This document shows, in pieces, positions 1 through 5,702 of a stretch of 8,153 nt of DNA (position 1 is its first letter; each line of letters begins with the position of its first letter). The translations under genes were made by a program, and so were the position numbers. Source of the DNA: Thermotoga sp. (lineage in GTDB: Bacteria; Thermotogota; Thermotogae; B21-G9); NCBI GenBank assembly GCA_003641545.1, contig QNAU01000052.1, positions 1-8,153 on the forward strand, written 5' to 3'. Under the pieces are notes generated by a model, which saw nothing but the letters and a program-made list of their open reading frames with translations, had not been told where the DNA came from and made no database searches.

Positions 1-2568
1 CACCCTGAGCTTAACTTCTAAAAATTTATGACCATGGATTTTCCTCTCTCTACAATCTTCAACTCTGATGGATCCCTCCCCGCATTCGAAGGGATTTCTG
101 GAATACATTTCCTCCACCGCGAGTCTTGTGAGTTCTCCCGGACATACAACTTCTGCCCCTTCATTCATCGCTTTCATCGACAGTAACTTTATTCCCCCGA
201 TACTGTATTTCCAAGCATTTACATAAACGAAATTGTATTTCCTACCGAGATCGAGGTGATCCAGAGAAGAAGCGATGAACACCGGGCGATCAGATCTATA
301 TGTTGGTGTGGGTAATCCGGCGAAAAGGAACACTCCCACTCCATTTCTGGAGAATTCTGTAAGCACATCGTTCAAGATCTTCGTTCTAGCCCAATCGAGG
401 ATGACCACGGAATTCATGGAGAGGCGTTTGATCGTATCGATAGTCCTCAAAATGAATTCCCTCGGATTTGGAAGTAGTGAGGGAGATACGTAAAACAAAC
501 CCGAAGGTCCCGCAACGAAACAATCGTTCTTCGATTTCCACGAATCGATGTAATAAATCGACAGAACAGGTTCCATCAAACTCGATGAAAGCGGGGCGAC
601 TGTCCAACCCAGTTCCAACTTTTCCCTTTCATTTTCATCCCACATCGATGTCATGTAATTCAACATGTATTGAAGATTGTCACCATCGGAGACAACGAAG
701 CTGACGTATCGTCCACCATGAGCTGAAGGATGATATGGCCAGATCTGAGCGAACGGTATATCGATCCTGAACTTGGAGAAGAATGACAGGTTGCTGGCGT
801 AATCGGATGCGATTAATCCCAAACCATGCTTGGATATCAGATTCACGAATTCGACCTCCACCTTGAAGCCATCATTTCCCCATCCCGTGGGAGGCCACCC
901 GAACACGGGAGTTCCGACAGGGTATCTTGATAACACATTCTCAAGAAGTCTTCGATGTTTCTCATCCAGTGGGCTTAGGGAGAAAACCAAAAGATCGTTG
1001 GATACTATGAAATCCCTCAAATGCAAGGTGAAGGGACCCAATTCCACAACTCCCTCTTTGGAGATCTCGTCGAAGTATTCATCCACGATCCATCTGTAAG
1101 CTTCGATTTCGTTCGGGAATTTCCCTCTGATATCCAACAGGATCGGGAGATCGTAATCGGCATCAGTTAAAGGGATTGCCTTCAGGATACCCGAGATGGT
1201 CGTGATCAAATTCACTTCCCATACATTCTTCAAATCATACAGCACGCATCCTTTAACTTCGTTTTTAAAAATTTTCAAAGCGTCATTGAAGCTTTTAATG
1301 ATCTTGATCTTCAAACCGAACGTCTTCTTGATCCTTTCGAACCAGTATTTGTCGGATGAATCCATGATCACGTAAAGTCTAGCACCTTTCTTGTTGACAA
1401 TTCCCTGGAGAGCTTTGATGGCGAGTCCTTCATCGTATCGAGTGAACTGATCCGACAGGTCCAGAACGTATGTGAATCCATCCGTTCCATTAGAACTTGA
1501 CCGGTTTTTTTCATTCTTCCATCGCGTAGCCCATTTCTTCGTCAACTTCAAATACAGATTCCCGTATTCTTCACTGGGTTCTATCTCGGAACCTTCATGC
1601 CACTCATTCCAGCTGGTTATTATCACCAGATCAGGATCGATTTCCAACACGAGTTTCCAGAGTTCCTCGTAAAGTTTCCCTTTCTCCCTATCCACCTTGA
1701 ATCCAGGGACACGCACATGTGTATCGTCGTAACCTGGCATCACGTTCATCACGTAGAGAACATCGTTGAGCTTTGCCTGAAGACTCATGAACCTCGAGCC
1801 AACCTTCATGGCTGGGAGCTTCCGAAACGCACCACAAACGTTGTATACATGCATACCTCCAAAGATACGAGCGAATTTTCCATCCATGGTGTCTGCGATG
1901 AATACAACGTCTCCACACCTTTTCCTTACCCTTTCGACGACTTCTTTCCAATCCTCTTTGGAGAGGCTGTTTATGGCTCGGGAATATATGAATATCACCG
2001 GTTTACCATCCAGCTTCAGAAAACCTTCATCGCCCGCGAATTCCTCGATAGCAAAGCACAGATCATCCACCGCTTCTCTCTTCGTGGAGTATTCGTATCC
2101 CTCGTAATAGATGCTTATGTAAAATCTCTTTCCATCCCTTTTCATATCGTGCGATATCTTCAACATCTTCTTGACCGTGTCCGTTTCATAACTACCTGGA
2201 CCCCACCACGATACGACGAAACCGTCTATTCCAGATTCATGCGCTTTAAGCATATGAGATTTCAAAACTTCTTCATCCCACGAATCGTACATACCCCTCA
2301 ACGGATGATCCGTGCCTTGATAATACATCCCTGGACCATACCAGTGAAGCCATCTCCCATTTCCCATCGGACCATCGGGTGTTCCGTACCATGCGTAATA
2401 AAATGCGAGAACGAATCTCGGATTTTTTCTCTCGTATTTCGGAATCGAAACACTTGAAACCTTTTCAACCTGAGAAGATCCAACGGGAAGGTTCGCTTTG
2501 AAATCCATATTTGAGAATCCCAAAATCGAAATAAAGAGCAAAATGATGATGAATCCATTTATCCTCAT
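1..2568 (-). CDS. Secreted GH99 endo-alpha-mannosidase-like domain fused to GxGYxYP putative hydrolase (C-terminus outside window)
   Basis: My hand translation gives one uninterrupted frame from the ATG at 2568 to the left edge: 856 residues and no stop. Residues 1-19 form a signal peptide (MRING, then a hydrophobic run) without lipobox Cys, so the protein is exported. Residues about 51-345 resemble GH99 endo-alpha-1,2-mannosidase/mannanase. They carry FYYAWYG (56-62), GRWLHW (71-76), YYEGY (154-158), MPGYDDT (277-283) and SWNEWHEGSEIEP (319-331). E322 and E325 match the catalytic pair of the Bacteroides and human enzymes; E156 aligns with a conserved active-site Glu. A linker rich in Lys, Arg and Ser follows. 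Residues about 366-822 resemble the N- and C-terminal GxGYxYP domains: RYDEGLAIKALQGIVNKKGARLYV (start 377), VFGWPPTGWGNDG (555-567), SDGDNLQY (627-634) and GPSGLFYVSP (687-696), a changed signature. From about 825 a further segment begins and is cut. It probably releases mannose oligosaccharides for the upstream importer; that role is inferred. GH99 is well supported, the GxGYxYP call moderately. Confidence 0.87.
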   Translation of the reverse strand, partial: MRINGFIIILLFISILGFSNMDFKANLPVGSSQVEKVSSVSIPKYERKNPRFVLAFYYAWYGTPDGPMGNGRWLHWYGPGMYYQGTDHPLRGMYDSWDEEVLKSHMLKAHESGIDGFVVSWWGPGSYETDTVKKMLKISHDMKRDGKRFYISIYYEGYEYSTKREAVDDLCFAIEEFAGDEGFLKLDGKPVIFIYSRAINSLSKEDWKEVVERVRKRCGDVVFIADTMDGKFARIFGGMHVYNVCGAFRKLPAMKVGSRFMSLQAKLNDVLYVMNVMPGYDDTHVRVPGFKVDREKGKLYEELWKLVLEIDPDLVIITSWNEWHEGSEIEPSEEYGNLYLKLTKKWATRWKNEKNRSSSNGTDGFTYVLDLSDQFTRYDEGLAIKALQGIVNKKGARLYVIMDSSDKYWFERIKKTFGLKIKIIKSFNDALKIFKNEVKGCVLYDLKNVWEVNLITTISGILKAIPLTDADYDLPILLDIRGKFPNEIEAYRWIVDEYFDEISKEGVVELGPFTLHLRDFIVSNDLLVFSLSPLDEKHRRLLENVLSRYPVGTPVFGWPPTGWGNDGFKVEVEFVNLISKHGLGLIASDYASNLSFFSKFRIDIPFAQIWPYHPSAHGGRYVSFVVSDGDNLQYMLNYMTSMWDENEREKLELGWTVAPLSSSLMEPVLSIYYIDSWKSKNDCFVAGPSGLFYVSPSLLPNPREFILRTIDTIKRLSMNSVVILDWARTKILNDVLTEFSRNGVGVFLFAGLPTPTYRSDRPVFIASSLDHLDLGRKYNFVYVNAWKYSIGGIKLLSMKAMNEGAEVVCPGELTRLAVEEMYSRNPFECGEGSIRVEDCRERKIHGHKFLEVKLRV

Positions 2569-2579
2569 GGTAGATCATG

Positions 2580-2584
2580 CTCCT
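2580..2584 (-). promoter_or_regulatory. Ribosome binding site of the GH99-GxGYxYP gene
   Basis: AGGAG (within AAAGGAG) on the minus strand, 11 bases before the ATG at 2566-2568. The spacing is slightly long. A nearer ATG (2576-2578) is out of frame and only one base from the site. The chosen start is the only one giving a proper signal peptide. Confidence 0.65.
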
Positions 2585-2596
2585 TTGAATCACCCG

Positions 2597-3439
2597 TCAT
2601 TCCTTGAGCCCAGAGAGTTTTATACCCTCTATCAGGTAACTCTGGGCGAAGAAGAAGAACACAACTATGGGTATTATCGAAAGTGTGGATGCAGCCATCA
2701 TCCAGTTCCAGTGGGTTCCATACCTCGTCAGGAACAACGGAAGTCCCAAAGCGAGAGGATATTTCTCTTCGTCGGTCAGATATATCAACGGTCCAAGGTA
2801 GTTGTTCCAAGATGCTATGAATTGGAAGAGTCCCACGAGGAGCAGTATCGGTTTCGAAAGAGGTAACATCACTTTCCAGTAGATCTGCAATTCGGTTGCT
2901 CCATCCACACGTGCTGCATCTATGAAATCATCCGGAATCGTGTTGAAAAACTGTCTTATGAGAAATATGTGTATGGGAACGCCGAAGAAAGATGGTATTA
3001 TGAGGGGCCAAAATGTGTTGACAAGTCCGAGTTTCTTGAAGATTATGAAAGTTGGAATCATGGTTACCGCGAAAGGCAACATCATGGTGCTGAGCATTAT
3101 GTAGAAGAACACATCCCTACCGGGCCAATATATCTTGGAGAAACCGTACGCGACTAAGGGACTCACCAAAAGCGTTCCAAGAACCGATCCAGCGGTTATT
3201 ATCACACTGTTGATGAAGTATCGAAGGAATGGAAAGTATTCTATGGCTTGTTTGTAGTTGGACCATTCGGGAGGTATCGGGAACCATTTTGGAGGCATCA
3301 AGAATAGATCTCTGTCAGGTTTCAACGAGGTCGAGATCATCCAGAAGAACGGTAACATGTAAACCGCAACCACGATTATCAAGAGTGCTCTGAAAATATT
3401 CATCATGATCCTTTCCTTGGTTCTTTTTCCAAGCCTCAT
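2597..3439 (-). CDS. ABC sugar transporter permease, MalG/UgpE type
   Basis: Second membrane-spanning subunit of the importer (MalG/UgpE/COG0395 type), 280 residues from the ATG at 3439. After a basic N-terminus (MRLGKRTKER) comes a first helix near 15-37 with the family's PFFWMISTSLKP border. The long outer loop before helix 2 contains PPKWFPIPPEW, typical of MalG-like proteins. The EAA loop is at 174-195: DAARVDGAT, ending in VMLPL. The C-terminus has the expected form (YLIEGIKLSGLKE). It is predicted to pair with the MalF-type permease. No ATPase gene follows; a secreted glycoside hydrolase begins 29 bases after its stop. A TTG three codons upstream would give a 283-residue version but has no room for ribosome binding. 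Confidence 0.94.
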   Translation of the reverse strand: MRLGKRTKERIMMNIFRALLIIVVAVYMLPFFWMISTSLKPDRDLFLMPPKWFPIPPEWSNYKQAIEYFPFLRYFINSVIITAGSVLGTLLVSPLVAYGFSKIYWPGRDVFFYIMLSTMMLPFAVTMIPTFIIFKKLGLVNTFWPLIIPSFFGVPIHIFLIRQFFNTIPDDFIDAARVDGATELQIYWKVMLPLSKPILLLVGLFQFIASWNNYLGPLIYLTDEEKYPLALGLPLFLTRYGTHWNWMMAASTLSIIPIVVFFFFAQSYLIEGIKLSGLKE

Positions 3440-3447
3440 CCAACTCA

Positions 3448-3453
3448 ACCTCC
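3448..3453 (-). promoter_or_regulatory. Ribosome binding site of the MalG-type permease gene
   Basis: Reads GGAGGT on the minus strand, immediately after the stop of the previous gene. An in-frame TTG (3446-3448) abuts GGAGG with no spacing, while the ATG at 3437-3439 lies 9 bases from GGAGG. The site therefore favours the ATG. Confidence 0.8.
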
Positions 3454-3455
3454 AT

Positions 3456-4343
3456 TCATCTCTTCGAACCGTAATAGAATACCCATCGTCTCGAAGTTTT
3501 GAATATGAGGAATGTAAAGAATGCGGAGATTAAGAACAGAATCCAAGCCATCGCAGATGCATAGCCCATGTTCACGTATGAGAATGCGTGTCTGTACAGA
3601 TACATGACGTATGACAGGGTGGAATTTGCCGGTCCTCCACCGGTCATTATCTGAGGAAGATCGAATATCTGGAGCGCCGCGAGTGTTGCAGTCACAAGAT
3701 AGTACAATGTCGCGGGTGATATGAGTGGAAGGGTTATCTTCCTGAACATCTGCCATCTCGTTGCTCCATCGAGTATGGCAGCTTCATATAGTTCCTTCGG
3801 TATGTCCTTTATCGCAGCCATGTATATGAGTGCGGTTCCACCGGCTCCCCACTGAGCTAAGAGTATTATCGTAAACTTTGCCCACTTTTCATCCGACAAC
3901 CACATGGGTCCATCTATGCCGAAGAATGAGAGTATGTAATTCACGAATCCTAAGTATGGATGGAAGAACCAAATCCCAACCGTTGCGAATGCATAGGCTG
4001 GAACTATGCTGGGGAAGTAGATGACACCTCTGTATAGCACGATCTCCTTCAGAGGTTGCACCAAAAGTAGAGCGAGAAAAAGTCCGACCACCAATCCTAT
4101 TGGCACCAATCCTGCGGCATAGTAAAGTGTGTTCGCGAGGGATTTGGTGAACAATACATCTTTGAACAGTTTCCTGTAATTCTCGAGACCAACCCAAACT
4201 GGTGGTTTGGTGACGTGATACTCCGTGAAACTGAAGTAAAAGGATGCGACGATGGGATAAACGGTGAAGATTGCGAATCCCACTAACCACGGTAATATGA
4301 AAAGAAATCCCTTTCTGAAGTTTTTCCTCTGCATTCTGGTCAT
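3456..4343 (-). CDS. ABC sugar transporter permease, MalF/UgpA type
   Basis: First membrane-spanning subunit of a carbohydrate ABC importer (binding-protein-dependent inner-membrane component, MalF/UgpA/COG1175 type). The 295 residues match the short six-helix form of this family. Hydrophobic spans lie near residues 12-38, 70-96, 102-128, 157-178, 212-228 and 262-283. The cytoplasmic EAA loop that docks the ATPase is clear at 186-207: YEAAILDG, then I-T-L-P-L. A positively charged N-terminus (MTRMQRKNFRKG) precedes the first helix. The ATG at 4343 has a good ribosome binding site. The stop lies 16 bases before the chosen start of the second permease, so the two are probably co-translated and form a heterodimer that receives sugar from the upstream binding protein. 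The sugar carried cannot be read from this sequence. Confidence 0.94.
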   Translation of the reverse strand: MTRMQRKNFRKGFLFILPWLVGFAIFTVYPIVASFYFSFTEYHVTKPPVWVGLENYRKLFKDVLFTKSLANTLYYAAGLVPIGLVVGLFLALLLVQPLKEIVLYRGVIYFPSIVPAYAFATVGIWFFHPYLGFVNYILSFFGIDGPMWLSDEKWAKFTIILLAQWGAGGTALIYMAAIKDIPKELYEAAILDGATRWQMFRKITLPLISPATLYYLVTATLAALQIFDLPQIMTGGGPANSTLSYVMYLYRHAFSYVNMGYASAMAWILFLISAFFTFLIFKTSRRWVFYYGSKR

Positions 4344-4351
4344 GTCGTATT

Positions 4352-4357
4352 CCTCCC
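4352..4357 (-). promoter_or_regulatory. Ribosome binding site of the MalF-type permease gene
   Basis: Reads GGGAGG on the minus strand with 8 bases to the ATG at 4341-4343. It sits just past the hairpin, leaving the site free for ribosomes when the stem is folded. Confidence 0.8.
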
Positions 4358-4366
4358 GTTATCAAA

Positions 4367-4390
4367 ATGTCCCCCCTTGTGGGGGGACAT
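4367..4390 (-). promoter_or_regulatory. GC-rich intercistronic hairpin between binding protein and permeases
   Basis: A perfect 10-bp inverted repeat, with arms ATGTCCCCCC (4367-4376) and GGGGGGACAT (4381-4390) around a four-base loop. In the transcript it follows the binding-protein stop codon and is followed by a short U-rich stretch (UUUUGAU), too weak for a full intrinsic terminator. In sugar ABC operons, structures at this place typically stabilise the upstream binding-protein message or cause partial termination, so that receptor exceeds permease. That role is inferred from position. The structure itself is seen directly. Confidence 0.75.
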
Positions 4391-4403
4391 CGTGATCACG
4401 ATG
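4388..4403. repeat. Perfect 16-bp palindrome between binding-protein and permease genes
   Basis: CATCGTGATCACGATG is identical to its own reverse complement across all 16 bases. It lies 6 bases beyond the binding-protein stop codon (4410-4412) and shares three bases (4388-4390) with the adjoining hairpin. Fully symmetric sites of this size can be operators for dimeric repressors, but here the site is inside a transcription unit. As RNA it could instead form a small stem beside the GC-rich hairpin. Confidence 0.6.
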
Positions 4404-4409
4404 GATGTA

Positions 4410-5681
4410 TCATTTTCCAAGAGCCTTGTCGAGTTCTTTCTGGACTTCCTCCTCGGCATCCTTCAAAGCCTGCTCGACCGTCTTCTGACCGTAGAGTATG
4501 TAATCCCTTGCCTCCGTCAATTTATCCCAGAGCAGAGCACCAACTGGTATAACAGGTCTGCAGTGTGCGGTTGGGAGAAGTTCTGCGAAGTGTTTCTGCA
4601 TGGGATCCTTCTTTATCAGTTCGGGCACCCCCGCTTTGTACGTCGGGAGATGGGCGGTATCTATTGCATATTTTATCTGTCCTTCCGTTGCCATGTAAAG
4701 TATGAACTCGGCTGCTTCCTTTGGATGTTTCGCTCCCTTCGGAATGACCAAGCTCCATCCACCAGCCCATGTGCTGTTCGCTTCACCGTAAGGTGGATAC
4801 GGTATGGGAGCTATTCCGTATTCAAAGTCCTTCGGTGCGAATGTTCTTATCTGAGCCAAGAACCAGTTTCCATCTACGACCATAGCCAATTTTCCAGCGA
4901 GGAAGGGATTGAGATTTGCACCGGAATATGCGGAAGCGAACGCACCGATGTTCTTCATTCCGTATTTATCGGCGTATTTCTTCTGCCATTTGAAGGATTC
5001 TATTATCTTCGGATCTTCAGCAAACACGAGTTTCTGTGTCTTCGGATCGTAGAACTTTCCACCGAATGCCCATCCCCAAGTGTAGTGCCAACCCTGTCCG
5101 AACCATGGGATGAAACCGAGTTGTTCTATCCTGTTGCCCTTCATCTTCGTCAGTTTTTCGGCATATTCGTCGAGTTCTTCTATCGTGACGGGTGGTTTAT
5201 CTGGATCGAGTCCCGCTTCCCTGAAGAGCTTTTTGTTGTAGTAAAGAACTCTTACATCCGTGTCCCAAGGAAGGGCGTAAAGTTTGCCATTGTATGTTGC
5301 TTCCTCGATGGCGAATTTAAAGAACTTCTGCTTGAGCGCCTCGACATCAACGCCAAGTTGCACAAGGTAATCTTCTATGCATTCGAGCACACCCTGGTAA
5401 GCTCTCTGTGCGACTGTGAATCTGTCAAGGTAGTAAACATCTGGACCTGTCCCAGCTGCAACCGCTGTCATCAATTTGGTGATCTCCGTTTCGGATCCAG
5501 GCACGAGCACAACTTTGACATGGATGTTTGGATGTGTTTCGTTGAATTTCTGGACGCTCTCCTCGATGGATTTCTTGTCAACGGGATTGCTCATGTTGTG
5601 CCAGAACACGATCTCAACTTTTTCTGCCAGTAAGAGCGTGAAGACGGAAATCAAAACCAGAAGGATCACGAGTTTCCTCAC
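4410..5681 (-). CDS. ABC sugar transporter, extracellular solute-binding protein
   Basis: High-affinity sugar-binding receptor of a carbohydrate ABC importer (UgpB/MalE-like, COG1653 type), acting outside the cytoplasmic membrane. From the GTG at 5681 it is 423 residues, normal for the family. Residues 1-19 form a signal peptide (MRKL, hydrophobic run, LLLA) with likely cleavage before EKVEI. There is no lipobox cysteine, so it is not a lipoprotein. Family landmarks are GTGPDVYYLD (near 77-87), PWDTDVRVLYYNKKLF (138-153), LAGKLAMVVDGNW (261-273) and GGWSLVIPKGAKHPKEAAEF (307-326). A patch rich in Trp and aromatics at 193-204 (WFGQG...WGW) may stack on sugar rings; that is inference. The GTG start lies 21 bases after the GH38 stop and the permease genes follow, so it belongs to this operon. 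The ligand is unknown; the context suggests an alpha-manno-oligosaccharide or a related glycoside. A start at 5690 would place the start codon inside the ribosome binding site. Confidence 0.93.
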   Translation of the reverse strand: MRKLVILLVLISVFTLLLAEKVEIVFWHNMSNPVDKKSIEESVQKFNETHPNIHVKVVLVPGSETEITKLMTAVAAGTGPDVYYLDRFTVAQRAYQGVLECIEDYLVQLGVDVEALKQKFFKFAIEEATYNGKLYALPWDTDVRVLYYNKKLFREAGLDPDKPPVTIEELDEYAEKLTKMKGNRIEQLGFIPWFGQGWHYTWGWAFGGKFYDPKTQKLVFAEDPKIIESFKWQKKYADKYGMKNIGAFASAYSGANLNPFLAGKLAMVVDGNWFLAQIRTFAPKDFEYGIAPIPYPPYGEANSTWAGGWSLVIPKGAKHPKEAAEFILYMATEGQIKYAIDTAHLPTYKAGVPELIKKDPMQKHFAELLPTAHCRPVIPVGALLWDKLTEARDYILYGQKTVEQALKDAEEEVQKELDKALGK

Positions 5682-5687
5682 GAACCC

Positions 5688-5695
5688 CACCTCCT
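5688..5695 (-). promoter_or_regulatory. Ribosome binding site of the sugar-binding protein gene
   Basis: On the minus strand this reads AGGAGGTG, a full 8-base match to the anti-Shine-Dalgarno end of 16S rRNA. A GTG lies within it (5688-5690) in the gene's frame, but it cannot be both the binding site and the start. The next in-frame GTG (5679-5681) has the ideal spacing of 8 bases from AGGAGG, so this site decides the start. Confidence 0.85.
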
Positions 5696-5702
5696 AAAAA
5701 TA

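Noticed and set aside
1597..2457. 286-codon plus-strand open frame opposite the GH99 domain
   Set aside because: The opposite frame carries clear GH99 motifs in a continuous translation from 2568. The plus-strand product has no recognisable features.
1..2568. Left third of the window as non-coding or a decayed gene
   Set aside because: At first no long closed frame is apparent here. Codon-by-codon translation of the minus strand shows one intact frame that simply has no stop because it leaves the window.
4367..4390. Hairpin as a complete intrinsic terminator
   Set aside because: Only four U residues follow the stem, and the permease genes immediately downstream have good ribosome binding sites but no visible promoter. 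Full termination would leave them unexpressed; partial termination or message protection fits better.
4404..4470. Internal promoter ahead of the permease genes
   Set aside because: Some TTGGA- and TGATAC-like bases occur near the end of the binding-protein gene, but they are too close together to form a -35/-10 pair.
4377..5633. 418-codon plus-strand open frame opposite the binding-protein gene
   Set aside because: The protein is rich in Phe, Cys and His with no family pattern or ribosome binding site. The opposite strand encodes an unmistakable solute-binding protein, so this is a mirror frame produced by codon bias.
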